A stretch of 51,130 nucleotides of DNA from a bacterium (GCA_004321745.1 SGYO01000012.1:1-51130); one strand, 5' to 3'; numbered from the stretch's first letter, positions 18,815 to 27,705 are shown. Notes: generated from the letters alone by a model not told the origin. A program made the numbers and translations.

Positions 18815-20365
18815 ATGAGAGATTATTTATTAAAAACAATTATAACGTTTATCACTATTATATCATTCTCATGTGAATCTAAAAATAGTCAACCTAACAT
18901 TATCCTTGTACTAGTGGATGATCAAGGTTGGACAGATTCATCTGTTCGTATGATGAAAGATAGGGAAGACTCAAGAAGTGATTTTTATGAGACTCCAAAT
19001 ATGGAAAGAATGGCTAAGGAAGGATTGGTTTTTTCGAGTGCGTATGCACCAGCCCCAGTTTGCACACCGACTCGCTACAGCATATTATACGGAAAGACTC
19101 CTGCTAAATTGAGGCACAGTACTCTTAAAAATTGGCAAGCAAGCCCAAAAAAAGAAACTTCTATACCAAAAATGATAAAATCTAATGATCCTAATTATCA
19201 AACAGCGCATTTTGGTAAATGGCATCAGTCTTTAACGCCAACAGATGTAGGGTACGATGTCAGCGATGGCCCTACAGGTAATTTTGAAGGAGACTGGGTA
19301 TCACAAGGAGTTAAAAATAATGCAGACGACCCAAAGAGAACTTTCGGAATTTCTAAGCGAGCTTGTGATTTCATGGCAGATCAAGTGTCAAAAGATAATC
19401 CTTTTTTCATGCAAGTATCTTATTATGCAGTGCATGTTCAGAATTACGCTTTGGAAACAACTAAAGAAAAGTATCGGAAAAAGAAGCCAGGTAAGAAGAG
19501 CGTTTCGCGGGATTTTGAATTACCACCACCACCACTAAATCAAGGCATGGTATCTTACGCGGCTATGCTTGAAGATCTTGATACTGGATTTGGAATTATA
19601 TTGGATAAAATTGATGAGCTTAACATAAAAGAAAATACCTATGTGATATATACCAGCGATAATGGTGGCGGTTTTAGAGGAAACGACCCATTAAAAATGG
19701 GAAAAGCTGACCTCTGGGAAGGGGGTATACGCGTACCAACAATTGTCAGAGGACCAAAGGTGTTACGTAACCAATATTGTGACGTTCCTATTGTAGGATG
19801 GGATTTTTACCCCACAGTTAAAGAGATAATTGGGAATCCAAAAAGATTACCTTCAGAATTTGATGGCGGCAGTTTAGTTTCTCTTTTTGAGAATGGTAAT
19901 GCTGGTGATGTAATAAGAAATACTAAGGCGTTGATATTTCATTTTCCATGGTTTAATGGAGAGCCGGAATCTGCCATAAGACTTGGAGATTATAAATTAA
20001 TCAAAAATATTGACTCTAAGCAGACTTGGTTGTTTGATGTAAGTAAGGATATTGAAGAGTCAAATGATTTATCAAGTTTAATGCCTGGAAAAGCAAATGA
20101 GCTTGAAACATCATTATCAGAGTATTTGAAGAAACATGATGCAGAAGATGTGATGGATCTTCGAAAGGTAAGAAGGGCTGAAATGGTGGAACAAAACATA
20201 CCTGATGCAACACAAAAAATTCTTCAGATTGAAAAAGAATTAATATCTGCTGTGGGAGATAGAAAAATTGAGCTTGAAGAGGATTTAAAAAATACAAAAA
20301 GGTATTTAAAATGGCTCAAAGGTGAAGTCGTTTTTACGGATGAAAGAGCAAAATTGCACCTTTAA
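18815..20365 (+). CDS. Lipoprotein sulfatase, copy 1
   Basis: 516-aa family S1 (formylglycine) sulfatase. The N-terminus is a signal peptide with a probable lipobox (ISFSC, Cys20), so it should be lipid-anchored in the envelope. Metal ligands are in LVLVDDQGWTD (Asp35, Asp36). The modification site CTPTR places the formylglycine Cys at 83. HFGKWH supplies the Lys/His pair and YTSDNGG the further metal ligands. The C-terminal ~100 residues are charged and helical. It is ~80% identical by eye to the next gene, a tandem duplication. Compared with that copy, a few residues are missing just after GKWH. It should remove sulfate from a glycan; the class of sulfate ester cannot be told. Confidence 0.92.
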   Translation: MRDYLLKTIITFITIISFSCESKNSQPNIILVLVDDQGWTDSSVRMMKDREDSRSDFYETPNMERMAKEGLVFSSAYAPAPVCTPTRYSILYGKTPAKLRHSTLKNWQASPKKETSIPKMIKSNDPNYQTAHFGKWHQSLTPTDVGYDVSDGPTGNFEGDWVSQGVKNNADDPKRTFGISKRACDFMADQVSKDNPFFMQVSYYAVHVQNYALETTKEKYRKKKPGKKSVSRDFELPPPPLNQGMVSYAAMLEDLDTGFGIILDKIDELNIKENTYVIYTSDNGGGFRGNDPLKMGKADLWEGGIRVPTIVRGPKVLRNQYCDVPIVGWDFYPTVKEIIGNPKRLPSEFDGGSLVSLFENGNAGDVIRNTKALIFHFPWFNGEPESAIRLGDYKLIKNIDSKQTWLFDVSKDIEESNDLSSLMPGKANELETSLSEYLKKHDAEDVMDLRKVRRAEMVEQNIPDATQKILQIEKELISAVGDRKIELEEDLKNTKRYLKWLKGEVVFTDERAKLHL

Positions 20366-20378
20366 TAGGATATATATT

Positions 20379-21974
20379 TTGAATGTTATAATAAAAAATG
20401 TTTTCGGTAGTTTTAAATTGGTTTTATTTACAACTATTTTTTTTATTTTGTATTCATGTGACAGTTCTCGAAGCCAACCCAACATTATTATTGTATTGAC
20501 AGATGATCAAGGCTGGACGGATTCATCTGTTAAGATGATGAAAGACAGGGACGATTCTAAAAGTGATTTTTACGAGACACCTAATATGCAGAGAATGGCT
20601 AATGAAGGATTAATTTTTTCTAGTGCATATGCACCCGCACCGGTTTGTACACCGTCTCGTTATAGTATATTATACGGAAAGACTCCAGCTAAGTTGAGGC
20701 ATACTACTCTTAAAGATTGGCATGCGACACCTTTTGAAGATGAAATATCCATACCACAGATGATAAAAGAAATAAATGATAATTACAAAGCAGCACATTT
20801 TGGAAAATGGCATTTAAGACCTAAATCTTTAACTCCTGAAGTAGCCGGTTACGACGTGAGTGATGGTCCAACAGGTAATTTTGAAGGGGATTGGGTTAGA
20901 AATGGTATTAAAAATAGCTCAGATGATCTTAAAAGGACTTTCGGTATTTCTAGGCGTGCTTGTGATTTTATGGCAGATCAAGTGTCAAAAAAGAATCCTT
21001 TTTTTATGCAGGTCTCCTATTACGCGGTACATGTTCCAAATTATGGACTGGAGGCAACAACAGAAAAATATAGGAAGAAGAAAGCAGGAAAAAAAAGTGT
21101 TCCGCGGGATTTTGAACTACCACCACCACCATTAAATGAGGGGATGGTATCTTATGCGGCTATGCTTGAAGACCTTGATACTGGGTTTGGGATGATATTA
21201 GATAAAATAGATGAACTAGGAATTAAGGAAAATACTTATGTGATATTTACCAGCGATAATGGAGGTGGATTTAGAGGAAATGATCCATTAAAGATGGGTA
21301 AGGCTGATTTATGGGAAGGGGGTATACGGGTACCGACTATTGTTCGAGGTCCGAAGGTATTGAGGAATCAATACTGCGATGTTCCTATTGCAGGTTGGGA
21401 TTTTTATCCCACAGTTAGTGAAATAATTGGAAATCCAAAAAGATTAGCTTCAGAATTTGATGGAGGAAGTTTGCTATCCGTTTTTGAGAACGGTAATGCC
21501 GGTAAAGTAATAAGAAATACTGAGGAGATGATTTTTCATTTTCCATGGTTTAGTGGAGAGCCTGAATCTGCCATTAGGCTAGGAGATTATAAATTAATAA
21601 AAAATATTGATTCTGGGCAGACCTGGTTGTTTGATGTAAACAAGGATATTGAAGAATCAAATGATCTGTCTGATGCAATGCCTGCTAAAACCAATGAACT
21701 TGAAAAACTATTATCAGATTATTTAGAAAGGCATAATGCAGAAAATGTAATGGATTTTAGAACTAAAAGAAGGAAAATAATTGCAGAACACGCAGTGCCT
21801 GCAGAGAGAAAAAGATTGATCAATATTAGGGAGAGCTTAAAAACAGCAAAAATTGTTGATCAGCCTAAACTAATTGCAGAATTAAATAAAACAGAAAAAT
21901 ACCTTAAATGGTTAAATAATCAAGTCATTTTTATAGATGAAAGATCAAAACTCCATACCAAAAGTGGAATGTAA
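20379..21974 (+). CDS. Lipoprotein sulfatase, copy 2
   Basis: 531-aa S1 sulfatase, tandem duplicate of the preceding gene. I choose the TTG at 20379: AGGA lies 8 bases upstream (20367-20370), just after the previous stop, and the product gains a clean lipoprotein signal ending ILYSC (Cys27). The longer open frame from 20322 would overlap the first sulfatase and add a polar extension. Motifs are complete: TDDQGWTD, CTPSR with the formylglycine Cys at 90, HFGKWH and FTSDNGG. The C-terminal helix differs most from copy 1, with an extra segment near the end. A formylglycine-generating enzyme is required but is not in the window. Confidence 0.92.
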   Translation: MNVIIKNVFGSFKLVLFTTIFFILYSCDSSRSQPNIIIVLTDDQGWTDSSVKMMKDRDDSKSDFYETPNMQRMANEGLIFSSAYAPAPVCTPSRYSILYGKTPAKLRHTTLKDWHATPFEDEISIPQMIKEINDNYKAAHFGKWHLRPKSLTPEVAGYDVSDGPTGNFEGDWVRNGIKNSSDDLKRTFGISRRACDFMADQVSKKNPFFMQVSYYAVHVPNYGLEATTEKYRKKKAGKKSVPRDFELPPPPLNEGMVSYAAMLEDLDTGFGMILDKIDELGIKENTYVIFTSDNGGGFRGNDPLKMGKADLWEGGIRVPTIVRGPKVLRNQYCDVPIAGWDFYPTVSEIIGNPKRLASEFDGGSLLSVFENGNAGKVIRNTEEMIFHFPWFSGEPESAIRLGDYKLIKNIDSGQTWLFDVNKDIEESNDLSDAMPAKTNELEKLLSDYLERHNAENVMDFRTKRRKIIAEHAVPAERKRLINIRESLKTAKIVDQPKLIAELNKTEKYLKWLNNQVIFIDERSKLHTKSGM

Positions 21975-22108
21975 TATAGTTTTACGCAATTTAATTTTAT
22001 TAACAAAAAATATAAAAAATTATTACATTTGCTGGTATTTCTTTCTATAAAAAAATATTTTAAAAAATTATTAATTTAAATCTTATATTATAAAGTTGTG
22101 AGAAAAAA

Positions 22109-22882
22109 ATGAACAGACAAGAATTAGTAAACTATATTTTACTTAATAGTAAATATTCAATAGATGAGATTTCATCTAAAATTGATGTAGATAGATCAAA
22201 TTTGTACCTTTGGAAAAAAGGTAAAAGTAAACCAAAAGTTGGGAATATCAACAAAATGGCAGCAATTACTGGTCATGAAATTAATTGGTTAAATGAAGAT
22301 GAAATTGAAGTAAAGTCTACTAGTAGAAAGGAACTTATGTCTGATAATAATAACTCAAATAGTAAAGAAATGATATCTCTTCAGAATGAAAACATTCGGT
22401 TGCTAAGAGAAAAAGTCCAGTTTTTGCAAGATGAGATTCACAACTTAAAGTCTCAGCATACAAACGATAATAATTGGAAAACCCATCTTTATACATTCAA
22501 TATTCAATCATTCATAACCTTTAAAAATAAAAAAAATTTTGAGAAACCTGGTTACGAAATTCATCAATCAGTAGAAAGAAAAGTAGAAGGTAATACCAAA
22601 TGTTTAGGTTATAGTATAAAAGAGCTAGAGCATATGTCTCCAAAAGAGTTTAATGATTTATACCATCCTGAGAGTATTAATGATGGGTTTAAAATTATTA
22701 GTATTTTATCAGGTACTACAAATTCAAATTCTACAATTAGTTTAGATGGCGTTTCAATTTTAAAATCTAAAAATCAAAAGTGGATCACTTTTAATTGTAA
22801 GATGCTTTGGGAAAGAGATTTTAAAAATCCAAATAATTGGATATCGAATGCTTATTACACAGAACTAGAGCCTATTAATTAG
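22109..22882 (+). CDS. HTH - coiled-coil - PAS-like transcriptional regulator
   Basis: 257-aa probable cytoplasmic regulator. Residues ~1-55 form a XRE-like helix-turn-helix (SIDEISSKIDVDRSNLYLWK). Residues ~85-115 form a coiled coil (NENIRLLREKVQFLQDEIHN), likely for dimerisation. The C-terminal ~130 residues resemble a PAS sensor fold, with LGYSIKELEHMSPKEFNDLY followed by HPES, much like the usual PAS line ending in HPxD. It lies 134 AT-rich bases after the sulfatase pair, on the same strand, and might respond to a ligand or redox state linked to that locus; this is inference. No membrane segment is present. Confidence 0.72.
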   Translation: MNRQELVNYILLNSKYSIDEISSKIDVDRSNLYLWKKGKSKPKVGNINKMAAITGHEINWLNEDEIEVKSTSRKELMSDNNNSNSKEMISLQNENIRLLREKVQFLQDEIHNLKSQHTNDNNWKTHLYTFNIQSFITFKNKKNFEKPGYEIHQSVERKVEGNTKCLGYSIKELEHMSPKEFNDLYHPESINDGFKIISILSGTTNSNSTISLDGVSILKSKNQKWITFNCKMLWERDFKNPNNWISNAYYTELEPIN

Positions 22883-22916
22883 ATTATCCAAATATTTTTT
22901 CTTAAAATCATACATA

Positions 22917-23264
22917 ATGATGATAAGAAAACTAGCTCTTATTTTAATTCCACTTTCATTCTATCTTTCACAAAATTATCAAAAAACAGTCCTAAATAAC
23001 GACATACAAGAGTATCTCTTTTCAACTCAGAGGATCCTACATTATTTTATAAAACTTGAGGATGAGGTATTCAATCAAAAAGTGAACAGTAGAACTAGTA
23101 AGTTATTAGAGTCGACTGTGAAAATGTTGTTAAAAAACAAAAATGATTTTCATCGATCAAAAAATAGGAAATATAATATAAAAGAAAAAAAGCTAATTGC
23201 TCAAATTGATAATTATACCATAGAACTAAAAAAGGCTATTATTCATTTAAAATTTCCAATGTAA
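22917..23264 (+). CDS. Small secreted or anchored helical protein, unknown
   Basis: 115-aa protein that I do not recognise. The first ~18 residues are a hydrophobic signal or anchor (MMIRKLALILIPLSFYLSQN). The rest is strongly basic and predicted helical, with many Lys and Asn. It starts 34 bases after the PAS regulator and is followed almost at once by a 53-aa membrane ORF, so the three may be co-transcribed. No cysteine pairs, repeats or catalytic motifs are visible. Confidence 0.55.
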   Translation: MMIRKLALILIPLSFYLSQNYQKTVLNNDIQEYLFSTQRILHYFIKLEDEVFNQKVNSRTSKLLESTVKMLLKNKNDFHRSKNRKYNIKEKKLIAQIDNYTIELKKAIIHLKFPM

Positions 23265-23266
23265 AA

Positions 23267-23428
23267 ATGCATAGTAATCAAAAAAAAATAATTTTAATTG
23301 AAATGATTTTAATTGGTCTTCTTTTAATTACTTATATAACCAAAACGATACAATTTGAAATGGTAGTTATTGTAACTGTTATATATTTAATTTGCTTTTT
23401 AGGATGGTTTTATTTTAAAAATAATTAG
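23267..23428 (+). CDS. 53-aa two-helix membrane protein, unknown
   Basis: A short open frame starting with ATG two bases after the previous stop. The product begins MHSNQKKIILIEMILIGLLL. It has a basic N-terminus, two hydrophobic segments (~8-24 and ~32-50) separated by a short polar turn (TKTIQFE), and a basic end (FKNN). This pattern is what a small two-pass membrane protein should show. The adjacent spacing and same strand support a real gene, but no ribosome site is clear and I know no homologue. Confidence 0.45.
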   Translation: MHSNQKKIILIEMILIGLLLITYITKTIQFEMVVIVTVIYLICFLGWFYFKNN

Positions 23429-23457
23429 TTTTTTATATTATTATTTTGAGGATAGTG

Positions 23458-23961
23458 ATGAGCTCGAAAATGTTATATCGGTCTGTTTATGCTGAAAAAA
23501 GTATCAGTTGTGATATTACTTCTCTTTGGAAAGTTATATCGTTACCATCAAACCTTGATCTTTTTCACCCATTTTGTAAAAAGAATACAGTTATTAAATG
23601 GTCAAATGAAAATTCAATTGATCAGATAGAATATTTAAATGGTTTAATTTTTCAAAGAGAATTTTTTGAATGGGAAGAAAATAAAGGTTATAAACTTTAC
23701 ATTCACCAAATTGGTAAGCCAAAATCTAGAGTTGAGTGGAAAATCAAGGGCGACAGTTATAAAAGTATAATTAATATTTCTGTAAGTCCGTACCTCTTCA
23801 ACAGTGGGAATAAATATTTTAATATACTTCCATATCATTTAATCACAAGACCATTCCTTTTATCTTATTTAAAAAGTGTGACTAGTGGGTTGAAATATTA
23901 TCTTGAACAGGGCAAAACCGTAACAAAAAATAAGTATGGAAAACACATTTGGTTTTCTTAG
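23458..23961 (+). CDS. SRPBCC (START-like) domain protein
   Basis: 167 aa from the ATG at 23458, which has GAGG six bases upstream (23448-23451); the longer frame from the TTG at 23446 would bury that site. The N-terminal pattern, a beta strand then SCDITSLWKVISLPSNLDLF, followed by alternating strands and a long C-terminal helix (SYLKSVTSGLKYYLEQG), fits the START/polyketide-cyclase-like SRPBCC fold, which binds hydrophobic ligands. No catalytic residues can be named. The end overlaps the upstream part of the next open frame. Cytoplasmic. Confidence 0.6.
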   Translation: MSSKMLYRSVYAEKSISCDITSLWKVISLPSNLDLFHPFCKKNTVIKWSNENSIDQIEYLNGLIFQREFFEWEENKGYKLYIHQIGKPKSRVEWKIKGDSYKSIINISVSPYLFNSGNKYFNILPYHLITRPFLLSYLKSVTSGLKYYLEQGKTVTKNKYGKHIWFS

Positions 23962-23975
23962 TGAGATTTAAGATA

Positions 23976-24467
23976 ATGGAGGAATATCAATTAGTTAAGG
24001 CTGAATCTTTTCATAAAGATTTTATAATAAAATTAAACAGGGAAAATATGCCTGCTGTTGGAAGACTTAATGAGAAATCATTTAAGAGGTTTTTAGAATA
24101 TTCCGATTATTTTAAATTAGTAAAATACGATAATCAGTTCATCGGGTTTATGATTGGGGTACTTCCTAATCGTCCGTATAATAGTGTTAATTATAAATGG
24201 TTTGAAAAAAAGTATAGATCTTTCATTTACATTGATAGGATTGTAATATCATTTAGGTACCAAAATAAGGGATTTGGAACCTTGTTTTACGATGATTTGA
24301 AGAACTGCTTTAAAGACAGTTATGATTCTATGACGTGTGAAGTTAATATCATCCCAAAAAATGATATTTCAATGAAGTTTCATAAGAAGTATGGATTTAA
24401 AGAGGTAGGCCAGCAGCGCACAGAAAATGGTAAAAAACTTGTTTCTATGCAGCTGCTGTCATTTTAA
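23976..24467 (+). CDS. GNAT-family N-acetyltransferase
   Basis: 163 aa from the ATG at 23976; a TTG at 23949 and GTG at 23961 are also in frame but the ATG gives the usual GNAT N-terminus (YQLVKAESFHKDFIIKLN). The acetyl-CoA binding strand-loop is FIYIDRIVISFRYQNKGFGT (~87-106), with the R/Q-x-x-G-x-G/A-type motif reading QNKGFG. NDISMKFHKKYGFKEVGQQ is the typical C-terminal motif. The substrate is unknown. It lies directly after the SRPBCC gene, probably in the same transcript. Confidence 0.8.
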   Translation: MEEYQLVKAESFHKDFIIKLNRENMPAVGRLNEKSFKRFLEYSDYFKLVKYDNQFIGFMIGVLPNRPYNSVNYKWFEKKYRSFIYIDRIVISFRYQNKGFGTLFYDDLKNCFKDSYDSMTCEVNIIPKNDISMKFHKKYGFKEVGQQRTENGKKLVSMQLLSF

Positions 24468-24483
24468 AAAAATATATAAATTC

Positions 24484-24885
24484 CTATGAATCAGAGTTTA
24501 AGGCAACATAAAGAGTGTAAACAGTAAGCAATATCCACAAACCAACAGCTGGTGGGGGAGTGCCCATCATTGTTTCTGTTGGAAACTTTTCTGCAACCGA
24601 CATATTTGAAGCTATTATTATTGCCACCGCTGCAACCATTATAATTCCAGTACCTAACAAAACTTGCTTTGCCTTTGAATGATCAATTTCCCTAAGCATA
24701 TAAAAAATAAATGCAATCAACATCGACATCGTACCAGCGATGTATCCCAAAGATCTATTCATTAATTGTGCTTTATCATCACTTATCAAAGCTTCCACAG
24801 CCATAGGGTTTAATATCCACAATATTATTATATGAAATGCCCACCATACTGCTAGAACAGTAAATACCATTTTAGGTTTTAACAT
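24484..24885 (-). CDS. Small four-helix membrane protein, family 1 member A
   Basis: 133 aa starting at the ATG at 24885, which has a strong GGAGGAGAGAG site upstream; the longer frame to 24912 reads through that site. Four hydrophobic segments are visible. The middle portion SMLIAFIFYMLREIDHSKAK followed by QVLLG, and the end PPPAVGLWILL, resemble the protein at 42479-42862 (FMIAFGCVAILSRDMEDTSA then KKLLF; PPIPAVIITLG). I consider them members of one unnamed family. Function unknown. It is divergent from the YwaF-like gene across 114 bases. Confidence 0.7.
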   Translation of the reverse strand: MLKPKMVFTVLAVWWAFHIIILWILNPMAVEALISDDKAQLMNRSLGYIAGTMSMLIAFIFYMLREIDHSKAKQVLLGTGIIMVAAVAIIIASNMSVAEKFPTETMMGTPPPAVGLWILLTVYTLYVALNSDS

Positions 24886-24999
24886 AATTCTCTCTCCTCC
24901 AGTTAAAATCAAAAGATGAAAAATAGATTCAAATAATTAAGTATTATAATGAATAACTTTCCTTTGTAATGAATATACAAATCGACAAAGAATAATAAA

Positions 25000-25692
25000 A
25001 TGAAATCAAAATTATCTGGACTTGAACCCTTTGATACAAATCATTTGATCGCTATATTTTTAAGTCTGTGTATTATTATACTTGTTCCTATCATTGGAAA
25101 AATTATTCGACCGGACAACCGTAAAACTTTCATTTATATTCTTATTTCTATTGCTGTAATTCAAGAAATAGTTGATTACGTATCAAGGTATAATTTTGAT
25201 GGTTTTAATCTTGCTGAAGACCTACCATTACACATTTGCAGTTACGCATTAATAATGTCTTCTGTGTCTTTACTTTCAAAAAATCAGTTTTGTTTTGAAT
25301 TCACTTACTTGCTAGGCGTAACTGGAACGTTCATTGCTATATTGACACCTGAGTTCAATGATTTTGATGGTTGGGTTATGTATGTTACATATTTTATGCA
25401 TCATTCCCTTATACCTGCTTTTTCTTTATGGAATATAATTGTAGATGGAATGCGTCTAAGAAAGTTATCGATACTTTATTGTTTAGTTTTTCTTGCCTTA
25501 GTCTCTCTGCCGGTTGGAATTATATGCTGGCTTACAGGGGGTAACTATATGTATTTAGCAAGAATACCTAACGTTGATAATCCATTGGTTTTTGGAGAAT
25601 GGCCTTTTTATTTGATTTATTTAAACATCATTGGTGTAATATTAATGCTAATAGCAAGTGTTCCATTCTATTTTTTAAAAAACAAAGATTAA
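25000..25692 (+). CDS. YwaF/TIGR02206-type integral membrane protein
   Basis: 230 aa with six to seven membrane helices. The segment LAEDLPLHICSYALIMSSVS and the GTFIAILTPEF, MHHSLIP pattern match the TIGR02206 (YwaF) family of integral membrane proteins, whose function is not established. The C-terminal helix ends PFYFLKNKD. A DoxX-like gene starts 14 bases after the stop, so the pair is probably co-transcribed. Confidence 0.75.
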   Translation: MKSKLSGLEPFDTNHLIAIFLSLCIIILVPIIGKIIRPDNRKTFIYILISIAVIQEIVDYVSRYNFDGFNLAEDLPLHICSYALIMSSVSLLSKNQFCFEFTYLLGVTGTFIAILTPEFNDFDGWVMYVTYFMHHSLIPAFSLWNIIVDGMRLRKLSILYCLVFLALVSLPVGIICWLTGGNYMYLARIPNVDNPLVFGEWPFYLIYLNIIGVILMLIASVPFYFLKNKD

Positions 25693-25706
25693 TACAATCG
25701 GTTTGT

Positions 25707-26162
25707 ATGCTCATAAAAATAAAAAACTTAATAGGTATAGTTTTAAATCCCGGTGGTAAAGTTGATATCGGATTGCTCATTCTCAGAGTTTTTACTGGGT
25801 ATCTAATGTTTACATACCATGGATTAAGTAAAATCACTGCTGGAACAGAAAGGTGGGAGGGTCTTGGTCACTCTTTAACTAATCTTATAGGCATTGATTC
25901 ATTTCATGTTTTCTTTGGTTTTCTAGCATCTCTTTCAGAGTCATTTGGTTCAGTATTGATTGCTCTAGGGTTTTTTACAAGGATTTCATCATTTTTTCTA
26001 TTTTTCACTATGACAGTTGCCACTCTAAAAAAAGTTTTCTTAGGTGGGGCTTTTGAACTAGCATTAGTTTATGGAATTATTTTCTTTGTTCTTATCATTG
26101 CTGGTTCTGGAAAATATAGTTTAGATTATCATTTTTTTAGAAAAAGGCAGCGTAGTTTTTGA
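25707..26162 (+). CDS. DoxX-family membrane protein
   Basis: 151 aa from the ATG at 25707; the longer open frame only overlaps the previous gene. It shows four membrane helices with the DoxX pattern: DIGLLILRVFTGYLMFTYHG then LSKI near the N-terminus, SESFGSVLIALGFFTRISS in the middle and YGIIFFVLIIAGSGKYSLDY at the end. DoxX proteins are small quinone- or redox-linked membrane proteins with poorly defined roles. It is followed by a small secreted protein and an AlkB-type hydroxylase on the same strand. Confidence 0.82.
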   Translation: MLIKIKNLIGIVLNPGGKVDIGLLILRVFTGYLMFTYHGLSKITAGTERWEGLGHSLTNLIGIDSFHVFFGFLASLSESFGSVLIALGFFTRISSFFLFFTMTVATLKKVFLGGAFELALVYGIIFFVLIIAGSGKYSLDYHFFRKRQRSF

Positions 26163-26185
26163 ATTAAGAAAAAATTCTACTAAAT

Positions 26186-26545
26186 TTGATAAAATTGAAT
26201 TTAATAATTAAAACTTTTTTTATTGTAGTATGTAGTTTGCATGCTAAAACTGAGTTAAATGGAAAATGGTATAAAGTTGGAACAAATTGGCAAATTTATC
26301 TGAATATTAATTCAACTAAAGAAGGTCAAGTTCTTGAACAATACATCAAAGTAGCCGATAATCAAAATTTAATTTATTCAAGAAAAATTCATAAAAGTTG
26401 GTTTGGAAAAATATATACCAATACTGAATATGATGGAAAATTCTACAGATCAGTACTAAAGTTTGTTGATGGTGAAACAATTATATATGGTAATGAACTT
26501 TATAAAAAATATGATTTACCTCGAGATTTTCTAAAAGGGAACTAG
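26186..26545 (+). CDS. Small secreted protein, unknown
   Basis: 119 aa starting with TTG at 26186; the signal peptide (IIKTFFIVVCSLHAK) requires a start this far upstream and no ATG is available before it. The mature part (~99 aa) begins TELNGKWYKVGTNWQIYLNI and is beta-rich, suggestive of a small lipocalin-like or DUF2147-like barrel, but I cannot confirm a family. It is located in the periplasm by inference. The GTG of the AlkB-like gene follows six bases after the stop. Confidence 0.5.
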   Translation: MIKLNLIIKTFFIVVCSLHAKTELNGKWYKVGTNWQIYLNINSTKEGQVLEQYIKVADNQNLIYSRKIHKSWFGKIYTNTEYDGKFYRSVLKFVDGETIIYGNELYKKYDLPRDFLKGN

Positions 26546-26550
26546 TTAAA

Positions 26551-27705
26551 GTGAAATATCTAAAATATTTTATATCAACAATAACCTTGGTCAGTGCAAT
26601 GTATTATTGTTCATTGGGTGCATATTACCCGACCATTTATTTTATAGGTTTTTCCTCTTTTATTATCTTCGGAGATATTCTTATCAATCACGATGATAAA
26701 ATTCATAAATATAAATATCCTTTTTGGCTTGATTTCCCCATTTACATAAACCTGCCTCTATTGATTTTATTCTTAATGGTGGTAGTTTTTGTTTTTAGTA
26801 GAAGTGGTTCAAACTTTTTATCACTTTTTTTCTTCAATTATTTAAACATTGATCTTTTAAGCTTCAGGGAATCAATCAATCTCGTTGATAAAATTTCCTT
26901 AGTCGCATTATCTAGCCTTTTTATAGGCATTATGGGCACAGTACCTGGCCATGAATTGAGTCACAGAATAAACAATAAGTATGATTTATTCATAGGCAGC
27001 TGGCTTTTGTCTCTATCTTGGGATTGTGCTTTTGCGATTGAGCATGTATATGGTCACCACAAAAATGTAGCTCTTCCAAAAGATCCAGCCACTGCAAGAA
27101 GAGGGGATAACATTTATAAATTTATTATTAATGCAATAATAAATGAGCAAAGAGATGCATGGCAGATTGAGAAAAAAAGATTGAATTCAAAATCACTTCA
27201 TGTTCTGGGCTTTAATAACAAATTAATTAAAGGCTACATGAAAAGTGTCTCAATATCAATTCTATCGTATTTAGTAGGTGGTTTAGCAGGCCTACTAATT
27301 TTCTTACTGTGTGCATTTACAGCAAAAGCGCTTCTTGAAGTTATCAACTTTACAGAGCACTATGGCCTAATTCGAGTTGAGGGTGAGAAAGTTATGCCCA
27401 GACACTCTTGGAATTCCAATAGCATAATGAGTAGTATTTACCTTTACAATGTAACAAGGCATTCTTCCCATCATGAAAAGGCTTATTTGAAATTTTGGGA
27501 GCTTAGGCCGTACAAGAACTCTCCTATGATGCCCTATGGATATCTAACAATGCTATACATGGCAATATTTGCTCCATTTTTATTTAATAGGGTAATGTCA
27601 AAAAAGTTGATTGATTGGGATGAAAATTTTGCATCGAATGAAGAAAAGGCACTAGCTAAGATTGAAAATCAAAGAAGCGGTCTATCTTTGCTTGTAAATC
27701 AATAG
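26551..27705 (+). CDS. AlkB-type alkane 1-monooxygenase / membrane di-iron hydroxylase
   Basis: 384-aa integral membrane non-heme di-iron enzyme with a GTG start. The His clusters that bind iron are all present: GHELSH (His134, His138), EHVYGHH (~164-170), the AlkB-specific NFTEHYGL (~266-274) and TRHSSHHEKAY (~302-312). NSPMMPYGYLTM matches the conserved APQLPxGY line. Alkane hydroxylases of this family oxidise terminal methyl groups using rubredoxin electrons; relatives act on other lipids. No rubredoxin gene is nearby. The neighbours (YwaF-like, DoxX, small secreted protein) are all in the membrane or envelope, so a lipid-modifying role is also possible. Confidence 0.88.
   Translation: MKYLKYFISTITLVSAMYYCSLGAYYPTIYFIGFSSFIIFGDILINHDDKIHKYKYPFWLDFPIYINLPLLILFLMVVVFVFSRSGSNFLSLFFFNYLNIDLLSFRESINLVDKISLVALSSLFIGIMGTVPGHELSHRINNKYDLFIGSWLLSLSWDCAFAIEHVYGHHKNVALPKDPATARRGDNIYKFIINAIINEQRDAWQIEKKRLNSKSLHVLGFNNKLIKGYMKSVSISILSYLVGGLAGLLIFLLCAFTAKALLEVINFTEHYGLIRVEGEKVMPRHSWNSNSIMSSIYLYNVTRHSSHHEKAYLKFWELRPYKNSPMMPYGYLTMLYMAIFAPFLFNRVMSKKLIDWDENFASNEEKALAKIENQRSGLSLLVNQ

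Noticed and set aside
19508-19538. CCACCACCACCA-type runs in both sulfatase genes
   Set aside because: They encode the conserved LPPPPLN turn of the enzyme and are not a repeat element.
21975-22108. Very AT-rich 134-base gap after the sulfatases considered as an origin or attachment site
   Set aside because: No repeated boxes, tRNA end or integrase gene is near; it is ordinary AT-rich intergenic DNA.
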